Assembly (NCBI GenBank): GCA_020634375.1
Contig: JACKBX010000007.1
Span: 1-64,000 of the forward strand
Length of the DNA: 64,000 bases
Origin: Ardenticatenaceae bacterium
Lineage (GTDB): Bacteria > Chloroflexota > Anaerolineae > Promineifilales > Promineifilaceae
Direction of reading: 5' to 3'
A program made the translations under genes and the position numbers. Below the pieces are notes generated by a model. The model was not told the DNA's origin and did not search any database. It worked only from the letters and a program-made list of their open reading frames with translations. How positions within the stretch are numbered: position 1 is the stretch's first letter; each line of letters begins with the position of its first letter. Below are positions 45,272 to 52,868 of the stretch, one piece after another.

Positions 45272-46771
45272 ATGAAATCTCCTATGAAAATCAACAAACT
45301 CCTCTATCTGTTGGGAATATTTTGGTTAACAGGGTGCAGTTTTGCCTCAAATGCAGGCTCCTTACCCACACTCATACCCACAAATGAACCCATTGCGCTG
45401 CAACCATCAGCCACGCCATCGATCACACGTCCCCCAGCGACGCTGCCGCCTACCTTCACGCCGCGCCCCACAAATACGGCCACCTTCACACCTACGCCCA
45501 GTGCCACGCCCACAGTCACACCCAGCCCCAGCAGCACGCCCACCATCACACCTACGCCCTTCCCCTACCCCAACCTGGATGCCACGCTGCCCACGCCGGA
45601 AACGGCCGTGCCCACCCCCGTCCCCACCTTCGCCATCCCCGACGACATCACCCTCATCGCCCTGCTGGGCAACGATGGCGACGACACCAGCGGCGGCCGT
45701 ACCGACAGCATCATCCTCGTTGCCATCAACAAGCAGACCAAAACTGCGACCATGCTCTCGCTGCCCCGCGACCTGTACGTGCCCGCACCCGGCTGGCAAA
45801 TGGTGCGCATCAATCAAGTGCTGCCGCACGGCTTCAGCATGGATTATCCCGACGGCGGCAAAGGGCTGCTGCGCGATACGCTGCTGTGGAATTTCGGCGT
45901 GCCCATAGACAACTACGTGCGCATCGGCTTCAGCGGCTTCAAAGAGGCCATCAATGCTTTGGGCGGCGTAGAAGTACCCGTCACCTGCCCGCTGCGCGAT
46001 TGGCGGCTGAAATCACCGGAGCTTGACCAAACAGTGGAAGAAAATTGGGAGCAGTTTACGCTGGAACCGGGCGTTTATTTGATGGATGGCGATTTGGCCC
46101 TGTGGTATGCGCGTTCACGGCGCACCACCAGCGATTTCCAGCGCGGCCGCCGCCAGCAGCAAATCATTCACGCCATGCTGGAGCAAGGGTTGAACCGTGA
46201 CCTCATCCCGCAAGTGCCCACCCTGTGGGATGCGTATCGCCAATCTGTGGAAACGGATTTGGGGTTGACGGCCGTTCTGGAATTAGCCGCCCTCGCCCCC
46301 GCCATCCGCGATAATGGCATCCGCCATCTGACGCTGCCGTATAGCGCCTTTCAGAGTTGGACGGTGCCTAGTTCGGGCGCGGCCGTGCAGCTCATCCAAT
46401 GGGAGGCGGCGCAGCCGGTGTTTGCACAGTTGTTGCAGCCGTCGGCGTTGAATCGGGGGGGACGGCCGTTAACTGTGGAAATCATTACCCAAGACGAAAA
46501 TCGCTACAAACTGGCCGCCGAAAACCTGGCCTGGTTCGGCATCATCCCCGTTTTTACCCCCAGCGGCGAACCCGACCCGCCCACCACCAGCATCACTCTG
46601 CACGCCCCCAATGACAAAGGCGCGTTTAGCTGGGTTGTGGCCTGGGTTTTCGGCCGGCGCAGCGATGCCATTGCCCTGCAAGGGAACACGGAGTACCCGA
46701 CCAACTACACGGTGCGCCTCGGCGCAGACTTTGACCCGTGTCGGCCTCTGCTGGAGGCGCCCCGGCCGTAG
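45272..46771 (+). CDS. LytR-CpsA-Psr (LCP) family lipoprotein
   Basis: A 499-residue cell-envelope protein. A lipoprotein signal ends in LTGCS, a 70-residue Thr/Pro-rich spacer follows, then an LCP domain: ITLIALLGNDGDDTSGGRTDSIILVAINKQTKTATMLSLPRDLYV, with the Asp-Ser, Arg-Asp pairs that bind polyprenyl phosphate, then RINQVLPHGF, AINALGGVEVPV and ARSRRTTSDFQRGRRQQQII. LCP enzymes attach glycopolymers to the wall or lipid carriers. A C-terminal LytR_C-like part (RPLTVEIITQDENRYKLAAENLAWFGI) is also present. The start is uncertain between 45272 and 45284. The 160 bases after the stop hold nothing recognisable. Confidence 0.88.
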   Translation: MKSPMKINKLLYLLGIFWLTGCSFASNAGSLPTLIPTNEPIALQPSATPSITRPPATLPPTFTPRPTNTATFTPTPSATPTVTPSPSSTPTITPTPFPYPNLDATLPTPETAVPTPVPTFAIPDDITLIALLGNDGDDTSGGRTDSIILVAINKQTKTATMLSLPRDLYVPAPGWQMVRINQVLPHGFSMDYPDGGKGLLRDTLLWNFGVPIDNYVRIGFSGFKEAINALGGVEVPVTCPLRDWRLKSPELDQTVEENWEQFTLEPGVYLMDGDLALWYARSRRTTSDFQRGRRQQQIIHAMLEQGLNRDLIPQVPTLWDAYRQSVETDLGLTAVLELAALAPAIRDNGIRHLTLPYSAFQSWTVPSSGAAVQLIQWEAAQPVFAQLLQPSALNRGGRPLTVEIITQDENRYKLAAENLAWFGIIPVFTPSGEPDPPTTSITLHAPNDKGAFSWVVAWVFGRRSDAIALQGNTEYPTNYTVRLGADFDPCRPLLEAPRP

Positions 46772-46932
46772 TTGGGGGTATTCATTGTTTTTGTGGGGTT
46801 GGGGAACGGCCGTTTAACGTTTACTTCACCGGCCGCAAGCAGAAGCCAGCAACCTGACTGCCGAGACAACTTTACTGTCACCGGACGAAAAAACCAAATG
46901 AACCCCGTGCTCGTGGTCAGGTGGAAGTTTTG

Positions 46933-47718
46933 TTATGTGTCAATTCCAGAATCTTGGAGAAGTGTTTCAATGAATGCCCCGTAATCATCTTTCATTGGCA
47001 ACTCAAAGTCGATTTTTATACGCCTTCTTTGAGCCATCACAGATTCTCCAGTAATTGGATTTTCACCCTGTTTTTCATAGGTTTCCCAATACAATCCTGA
47101 TCCTCTCTTTTGCCAGGCAGGTAGATCATTAAAATTGATGCCATGCTGAAACAGAAGTTCATTTTTGTCACTCACCGAAAGTTTATGAAGCGCATTTGTA
47201 GCCGATTGTGGCAATTTGCCATCGCTTCGTAGCACCCAATAACAGTGAGCATTCAAGGCATTCCGGAAAGCATCCTCATTGCGCCAACGGAAATAGTCAA
47301 CGACAAGACTTGAGTTTGGCAACTGGATAATCCGACAATCGAAACTGGCAACATCACCGAGCAAGACAGAAAACTGGGCACTGGCTTCACCAGCTAGGAC
47401 GGAATTGTATTTTCTGACTTTTCGACCAAAACTGTCTTCATGAAAATGAAACAATAAAGAAATCTCATCACTTTGGGTATAGCCGTAAATGACTCGAAAC
47501 CCGCAGTTCATCAAGTGCTTGGTTGTAGCCACCATGTAATCACGAAATTTCAAATCAAAGGGTGCTTCAAATTGATGAACCTCTTTTGTCAATCGTGTAA
47601 AAGAACGACCGTCGATTCTGGCGACTATGTAGAGTTCAGGAAGTACATAAAGGTCATGAGCCGTTTCAAAAACCCTCATTTTCTGATCTAAATCATCAAA
47701 CTTCATCTTGCCACTCAT
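46933..47718 (-). CDS. Thg1-like protein (3'-5' RNA polymerase/tRNA guanylyltransferase)
   Basis: A 261-residue member of the Thg1 family, which adds nucleotides in the 3'-5' direction to RNA 5' ends. The metal-binding site is intact: Asp36 in ARIDGRSF and Asp84-Glu85 in TQSDEISLLF; conserved HLMNCGFRVIYGY and HGINFNDLPAWQKRGSGLYWE are present. Eukaryotic Thg1 matures tRNA-His; bacterial Thg1-like proteins are thought to repair truncated tRNA 5' ends. The gene overlaps the upstream kinase gene by 23 bases, so the two are translated together. Codon use is more A/T-rich than the neighbours, suggesting transfer. Confidence 0.9.
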   Translation of the reverse strand: MSGKMKFDDLDQKMRVFETAHDLYVLPELYIVARIDGRSFTRLTKEVHQFEAPFDLKFRDYMVATTKHLMNCGFRVIYGYTQSDEISLLFHFHEDSFGRKVRKYNSVLAGEASAQFSVLLGDVASFDCRIIQLPNSSLVVDYFRWRNEDAFRNALNAHCYWVLRSDGKLPQSATNALHKLSVSDKNELLFQHGINFNDLPAWQKRGSGLYWETYEKQGENPITGESVMAQRRRIKIDFELPMKDDYGAFIETLLQDSGIDT

Positions 47719-48145
47719 CCACTATGAAATCTTGATTAGGTTCTAGAGTGACATAGTATAACGCATCAAAACCTTCGGCAAGTGAGGGTAAAACGAGTTT
47801 TGAATAGGTGCTGCGAATGCCAACATGTGGGATTTGATTTGAAGGAGGTCTTGAGCTATTGCGTTGGACAGCATCTTGCAGCTTAGATTGAAAATAATAG
47901 CCAATGATTCTGAATCCAGCTTCTTTAGCAGCAGAAATATACCGTATTCTATCCTCTAGGGTAGAGTTTGTATTATCCACTACGAAAGGCTGCTTCATTT
48001 CCAGACAAGCCTGAAGGAGAAGTTTTTCCCGATGGCGTGTATTAAGCATATCAAGATTGATACGAATATGGGTATCAAAGAACTTTGCTTTGAAAAAGGA
48101 TGATTTTCCTGTTGCTTGAATACCAATGAATATCACTGCTTCCAT
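47696..48145 (-). CDS. P-loop polynucleotide-kinase-like protein
   Basis: A 149-residue protein with Walker A GIQATGKS at residues 8-15, then INLDMLNTRHR, and FVVDNTNSTLEDRIRYISAAKEAGF, where VDNTN is the Walker-B/acceptor segment of polynucleotide-kinase-like AAA-ATPases. It probably phosphorylates the 5'-OH of RNA. The stop overlaps the Thg1-like gene start. A 5' kinase followed by a 3'-5' polymerase makes sense as a two-step RNA 5'-end repair. ATG 48145 is chosen at the start of homology; a GTG at 48169 is possible. Confidence 0.82.
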   Translation of the reverse strand: MEAVIFIGIQATGKSSFFKAKFFDTHIRINLDMLNTRHREKLLLQACLEMKQPFVVDNTNSTLEDRIRYISAAKEAGFRIIGYYFQSKLQDAVQRNSSRPPSNQIPHVGIRSTYSKLVLPSLAEGFDALYYVTLEPNQDFIVDEWQDEV

Positions 48146-48179
48146 AGACTTGAATTTACACTTTGGCACATAACATTTA

Positions 48180-48245
48180 TTATGCCGAATGATGTTCGGT
48201 ATAAACCCCTGAAATTCACCTTATGCCGAACTTTTTTCGGTATAA
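48180..48245 (-). promoter_or_regulatory. Two 25-bp palindromes upstream of the RNA repair pair
   Basis: TTATGCCGAA, five bases, TTCGGTATAA occurs at 48180-48204 and again at 48221-48245, 41 bases apart. They sit just upstream of the kinase start and look like a tandem operator. Confidence 0.65.
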
Positions 48246-48298
48246 GTATAGAATACGGATGAAAAAGCCGCTAAATTGTCTGTATAAGATGAAATTTA

Positions 48299-48333
48299 GG
48301 GAGTTATGCGGAATTGTTGTTCGGCATAACTCC
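48299..48333. repeat. Third palindrome, extended hairpin
   Basis: GGGAGTTATGCGGAA, six bases, TTCGGCATAACTCCC. Its core repeats the 25-bp palindromes at 48180 and 48221, with a longer stem. It lies after the stop of the gene at 48360 and might also terminate that transcript. Confidence 0.65.
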
Positions 48334-48359
48334 CCGATTTATGGCGTAAAGCGGAATGC

Positions 48360-49091
48360 TTATGCGGTGGGATCAACAACGGCCGTCACATCCCCCTCAT
48401 CCACCTGCTCACCCGGCGCGTACCGATACTCCGCCCCATAGCTCCGCAGGATGCGCCGTTGGCTGGGCGGCTCCTTTTTGCGCGTGCCAAAGAGGATCAA
48501 ATCGCGCAGTTCGCGGATATAGTCATCCGCTTTGGCCCGGAAAGTTGCCAGGAACTCTTGCGCCTCGTCATACTCGCGGTCAGTGCGGATCACGTCACCC
48601 GCTTCAGCGATGGAAGCGTCGAGGGCGGCTTGCAGTTCAACGGCCGTTGGCTCCGCCATCGCCGCATATCCAGCCAGAACCGCCGCCGCATCTCCCTGAA
48701 CAAGATGGTCGGCCATCGCCTCCCACTCCGTGCGCGTACTCAACGACGGGCGGCTGCCATCTGCATTCAACAAGTAAAATTCCAACACCGCATCGGGCAG
48801 ATCGAGCCGCTGTTTCCGATGGTAGACGCTGTACCAGGCGTGGCTGATGAACATCTTCAACCGCTCTAGCGCGGCCACGCTTTCGGCCGTTTCGCGCACG
48901 CGGGCGGAAAGTGTGGCCTGCACCTTCACGTAAGCCTCGTCATACGCCTCATAATGGGCCGTGAATTCGGCCATAAAGGCGGCGTCGGCATAAGAAACGC
49001 CCAGCGCGGCATCTTGCGCGGCGGCTTCTAGCGCCTTCTTCATAAAAGCTAAACGGGTAGGATCACTATATGGGGCACGATAAGTAGGCAT
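48360..49091 (-). CDS. 243-aa protein of unknown function
   Basis: A soluble, largely helical protein rich in Ala and acidic residues (SYADAAFMAEFTAHYEAYDEAYVKVQATLSARV, then LEFYLLNADGSRPSLSTRTEWEAMADHLVQGDAAAVLAGYAAM). No motif is recognised. The start MPTYRAPYSD at 49091 gives a plausible N-terminus; one more ATG is two codons upstream. It lies between the RNA repair pair and a minisatellite; its GC and palindrome content match the local genome, so it is likely native. Confidence 0.65.
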   Translation of the reverse strand: MPTYRAPYSDPTRLAFMKKALEAAAQDAALGVSYADAAFMAEFTAHYEAYDEAYVKVQATLSARVRETAESVAALERLKMFISHAWYSVYHRKQRLDLPDAVLEFYLLNADGSRPSLSTRTEWEAMADHLVQGDAAAVLAGYAAMAEPTAVELQAALDASIAEAGDVIRTDREYDEAQEFLATFRAKADDYIRELRDLILFGTRKKEPPSQRRILRSYGAEYRYAPGEQVDEGDVTAVVDPTA

Positions 49092-49219
49092 ATCCACTCC
49101 TTTTTTGCGCTGGAACCAAACGAAGTTTATTTTCCCAGCAAGCGCGACAACCGGAATTCACCCCCGCAAAGTCCCAAACATGGATAAATAAGATGGCAAA
49201 AAGTATAGCAGGCAGTCGC

Positions 49220-49470
49220 CAGACCACCAACTTCTGGAAAAGTGATGGGTATGGCGGTCACCAGACCACCAACTTCTGGAAAAGTTGCGGGTATGGTGGC
49301 CCCCAGACCCCCATCTGCTGGAAAAGTGATGGGTATGGTGGCCCCCAGACCCCCAACTACTGGAAAAGTAATGGGTATGGTGGCCCCCAGACCCCCAACT
49401 ACTGGAAAAGTGATGGGTATGGCGGCCACCATACCCTCATCTACTAGAAAAATTATGGGTATGGCGGGCC
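49220..49470. repeat. 42-bp minisatellite, six units
   Basis: Units begin at 49220, 49262, 49304, 49346, 49388 and 49430; a typical unit starts CAGACCACCAACTTCTGG and ends GGGTATGGCGGTCAC. Forty-two is a multiple of three, so both strands stay open (14-residue repeats), but no start site or neighbour supports translation. The flanks 49098-49219 and 49471-49523 contain nothing else. Confidence 0.9.
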
Positions 49471-49523
49471 TGGAGATGAGAGAGTGAGACCAGTCACTCT
49501 CTCATCACCGATCTCCAAATCTC

Positions 49524-51929
49524 TCAGCGCCCCCGATACGCTAACAGCCGCAGCCCGTTCAACGACACCAGCACCGTGCCCCCCTCATGCCCCACCACAG
49601 CGGCCGGCAGCGGCAAGTCAGAGATAAAAATTGTCGCCAGCATCAGCACAATCATAAACAGGGCAAAGCCCAAATTGACCCACAGCGTGCGCCGTGTTTT
49701 ATGGCTCAGGCCAATCATGTACGGGATATTGTGCAAGTCGTCGGACATCAGCACCACATCGGCCGTTTCCAGGGCCACGTCTGTGCCTGCCGCGCCCATG
49801 GCAATGCCGATGGTTGCCGTCGCCAGCGCCGGAGCATCATTCACCCCGTCGCCCACCATTGCCACCGGGCCGTATTTCTCGTTCACCTCTTTAATGGCGT
49901 TTACTTTGTCTTCCGGCAGCAGGTCAGCATAAACAGCATCCACACCCACCTCAGCAGCAATGCGTTCCGCGACGCGTTGGTTGTCACCGGTGAGCATAAC
50001 CACTTGTTCAATACCATTAGCCCGCAATGACTGCACCACTTTCGGCGCATCGGGGCGAATCTTATCGGCAAAGGCGACGGCGCCGAGCATGTGTGCCTGT
50101 CCGGCCTCATCAATTTGGGCGATGGCAACGGCCGTTTTCCCTTCATCTTGTAAGCGCGTGGTGGTGGCAACGGCCGTTTCCAACCCCTCCACCATCACAT
50201 CCAACCCCTCAAAATAACGCGCATTACCAATGTGAACCTGCACATTACCCACGCGGGCCTCAACACCCTTACCCGTCACCGCCTGGAACATCTCCGGCTC
50301 CTGCACTGCCAGGCCGCGCTCCCGCGCCGCACCCACGGCAGCTTGTGCCAGCGGGTGCTCCGAACGCGATTCGGCGCTGGCAACTAATGCCAACAGCGCA
50401 TCCTCCGTGCCCGTCCAACCCGGCAAAGCCACCACATCCGTCACTTCCGGTTTACCGGCCGTCAGCGTGCCCGTTTTATCAAAGGCCACCACCTTCACCG
50501 TCGCCGCATTCTCCACGTACACGCCACCCTTAAACAAAATGCCGCGCCGCGCCCCATTACCAATCGCCGACAATACCGTTGCCGGCGTGCTAATCACCAA
50601 CGCACAGGGAGAGGCCGCCACCATAATCGTCATCGCCCGATAGAACGACACGCTAAACGCCTCGCCCAAAAAGACATTGGGAATGGCAATCGCCAGCAGC
50701 GTCAAAATAATCACACCGAGGGCATAATATTGCTCGGCCGTATCAATAAATCGCTGCGTTTCCGCCTTCTCGCTTTGCGCCTCTTCCACCAGCTTGATCA
50801 ACTTGGCAATGGTCGAGTCTTTCGCCAATCGCGTCACGCCTACTTCCAGGCTGCCATTTTTGTTAATGGTTCCGGCAAAGACCGTGTCGCCGGGCTGTTT
50901 ATCCACCGGCATAGATTCCCCGGTGATGGATGCTTGATCAACGCTGCTCTCACCATCCACCACTACGCCGTCCAGGGCAATACGCTCACCCGGTTTGACA
51001 ATGATGCGGTCACCAATGTTGATGCGCTCAATGGACAGCGTCACAATTTGCTCGCCACGACGCACATTGGCCGTTGCCGGACGCAGTTCCATCAATGCCG
51101 AAATCGCGCTGCGTGTCTTCTCCATTGCAAAGTCTTGCAGCACATTGGAAAGCGAGAAGAGGAAGAGCAGCATCGCCCCTTCAAATGGCTGGCCGACTAA
51201 TGCCGCACCCACTGCCGCCAAAATCATGAGCAAATCCACGTCAATGGTGCGGTCCATGAGGGATTGCAGCCCCGCACGCAGCCCGAATATGCCACCAGCC
51301 GCATAGGCCACAACAAATAAACTGTTGACCAACAGCAGCGGCCATTCCAATCGTTCGCCAATGAAGCCTAAGATCATGGTGATGAGGGTAACGGCCGTAA
51401 ACCAGGCCTCCGCATGATGATCTTCCAGCCAACCCCACACGGCCGCCATGCCTGTCAATACTTCTTCCGCTTCTTCTGTCTCTGCTTCAGGAATGACATC
51501 GCAAGCAGATGGCTCTACAGGCAATCCCATACCGCGCACCTCGTGTGCAATGTCATCCGGCGAAATAAGCTGCCCGTCATACGTCACGCTGAGAACGCCA
51601 CCCATATAACTGGCTGTGGCGCGGCGCACCCCAGGCATATCACTCAAGCGCCGCTCCAAAGTAACCGCACAAGATTCACAGGCACGACCACCACGCTTAC
51701 CCAAACGCATGGTACAAGTGCGCCAACGCTCCTGCAATTCTGGGGCAACTTGCCGCACAATTTCGTTCAATCCTTCCTCAGATATTTGTTCAGGATCATA
51801 GTCAAGAGACATGGTTTGTTTTTCAGTATCGACGCTCACGCCCACAACTCCCATTTTGTCTGCCGCTGCATGATCAATAACCTCAATACAACTGCTTTCG
51901 TCTTCATGATGATTAGGTTTGTTGTTCAT
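49524..51929 (-). CDS. P1B-type heavy-metal ATPase, P1B-4-like
   Basis: An 801-residue metal-exporting ATPase. An N-terminal HMA-like domain carries C-x-x-C (ACESCAV near residue 86). The core has TGES, the phosphorylation site DKTGT near 485, and GDGVNDAPA. The metal-binding transmembrane motif is SPC (ASPCALVIS near 440) instead of CPC, and the last helix carries HEGGTVLVS near 783; this pair is the mark of the P1B-4 group (Co, Zn or Fe export). A His-containing N-terminus (NHHEDESSC) may also bind metal. ATG 51929 is chosen over a GTG three codons upstream. It is not in one operon with the second ATPase. Confidence 0.9.
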   Translation of the reverse strand: MNNKPNHHEDESSCIEVIDHAAADKMGVVGVSVDTEKQTMSLDYDPEQISEEGLNEIVRQVAPELQERWRTCTMRLGKRGGRACESCAVTLERRLSDMPGVRRATASYMGGVLSVTYDGQLISPDDIAHEVRGMGLPVEPSACDVIPEAETEEAEEVLTGMAAVWGWLEDHHAEAWFTAVTLITMILGFIGERLEWPLLLVNSLFVVAYAAGGIFGLRAGLQSLMDRTIDVDLLMILAAVGAALVGQPFEGAMLLFLFSLSNVLQDFAMEKTRSAISALMELRPATANVRRGEQIVTLSIERINIGDRIIVKPGERIALDGVVVDGESSVDQASITGESMPVDKQPGDTVFAGTINKNGSLEVGVTRLAKDSTIAKLIKLVEEAQSEKAETQRFIDTAEQYYALGVIILTLLAIAIPNVFLGEAFSVSFYRAMTIMVAASPCALVISTPATVLSAIGNGARRGILFKGGVYVENAATVKVVAFDKTGTLTAGKPEVTDVVALPGWTGTEDALLALVASAESRSEHPLAQAAVGAARERGLAVQEPEMFQAVTGKGVEARVGNVQVHIGNARYFEGLDVMVEGLETAVATTTRLQDEGKTAVAIAQIDEAGQAHMLGAVAFADKIRPDAPKVVQSLRANGIEQVVMLTGDNQRVAERIAAEVGVDAVYADLLPEDKVNAIKEVNEKYGPVAMVGDGVNDAPALATATIGIAMGAAGTDVALETADVVLMSDDLHNIPYMIGLSHKTRRTLWVNLGFALFMIVLMLATIFISDLPLPAAVVGHEGGTVLVSLNGLRLLAYRGR

Positions 51930-51938
51930 AATTCTCAC

Positions 51939-52080
51939 TTTTTAAGCAAGCCTTAAAATAGTCACATGTCATATTTTAAGATATTTTTATAGGTTAATTT
52001 AACTGCATATATATTAATTTTTAACTATGGTTAAATTTTAGCAGGGACGGCCGTTTTTGCAACCATTTTCATCTTCTACT
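51939..52080 (-). promoter_or_regulatory. A/T-rich promoter region of the P1B-4 ATPase
   Basis: A stretch near 75% A+T with overlapping inverted words (GTTAATTTAAC at about 51993; TTTAACTATGGTTAAA at about 52020), unlike its surroundings. It probably contains the promoter and a metal-sensor site; I cannot place the boxes. Confidence 0.4.
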
Positions 52081-52134
52081 CACAACAAAAAAGGGGGCCA
52101 CAGCCCCCTTTCAATTAACAATTCATACTCATTA

Positions 52135-52755
52135 TTAATTATTTTTCCCCCCCGCCCTATTCCGATACAAATCCGGGTCTACGACACTCGCCATTGCTTC
52201 CTCATTTAATGCGCCACCGCAAAATGCATTAATTTTAGCAATATGCGACAGTGGGTCGGCCAGCACCTCGCTGTAATGGACGTACAGCGTTTGCATATTG
52301 GGCTGCTGTGCCAGCCAGCGCTCCACATCGGCCACATGCTTCTCAAACAAAGCGGCCATTTGCGCATCGTCCATTTTGTCCGCGTCTTCACCGCGCCGCA
52401 CCAGCATTTTGCGCTGCGAGGCCAAAATCTCCGGCATGTTGCGGCGCACAAAAATCACGCGGTACTGATAATCATCTGGTAAATGCTTCAGCAGCGCCGA
52501 AATCACCTTCACCGCCTTGCCCTGTGCATCGGCAACCCAGGCTTTGTCCCCTTTGTCGAGCTGCTTGACGCGCTCAAACTCGTAGTAACCCTTGGGATTA
52601 TCGGTGTCGGCCGTGCGAATGCCATCCTGCACCGGCGAAATCCCCCCGGCGTCGAGCATCTTCATCATCATCGAAGTGCCGGAGCGCGGCAACCCAGAAA
52701 CCACCGTCACCACCGGTTTTGTGTCAGATTTGAATAGTTTTTTCAGAAAGCCCAT
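52135..52755 (-). CDS. Sulfotransferase-family protein
   Basis: A 206-residue protein with the PAPS-binding P-loop-like motif VVSGLPRSGTSMMMKML (residues 17-33), KGYYEFERVKQL, and the 3'-phosphate segment YRVIFVRRNMPEILASQRKML. It is shorter than typical sulfotransferases (about 250-300), consistent with the compact Sulfotransfer_3 type. It may sulfate a lipid, glycan or small metabolite. It stands between two metal ATPases on the same strand with no obvious link. Confidence 0.8.
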   Translation of the reverse strand: MGFLKKLFKSDTKPVVTVVSGLPRSGTSMMMKMLDAGGISPVQDGIRTADTDNPKGYYEFERVKQLDKGDKAWVADAQGKAVKVISALLKHLPDDYQYRVIFVRRNMPEILASQRKMLVRRGEDADKMDDAQMAALFEKHVADVERWLAQQPNMQTLYVHYSEVLADPLSHIAKINAFCGGALNEEAMASVVDPDLYRNRAGGKNN

Positions 52756-52802
52756 CAATCGTTACCTCGGTGTTGTTTTGGGGGAATGGTAACAGATTGG
52801 GC

Positions 52803-52868
52803 GTGAAACGTGAAGCGTAATGGCCTTCTTTTCACGTTTCACGCTTCACGGATTACGCATGACGTTCA
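52803..52868. repeat. Heptanucleotide repeat at the 3' end of the second ATPase gene
   Basis: GTGAAAC, GTGAAGC, GTAATGG then inverted TTCACGT, TTCACGC, TTCACGG, ATTACGC: a palindromic 7-bp repeat cluster that includes the last codons and stop of the ATPase. Related words occur at about 39190-39225. Confidence 0.6.

Noticed and set aside
49127..49447. Open frames across the 42-bp minisatellite
   Set aside because: Openness follows from a unit length divisible by three; no ribosome site on either strand.
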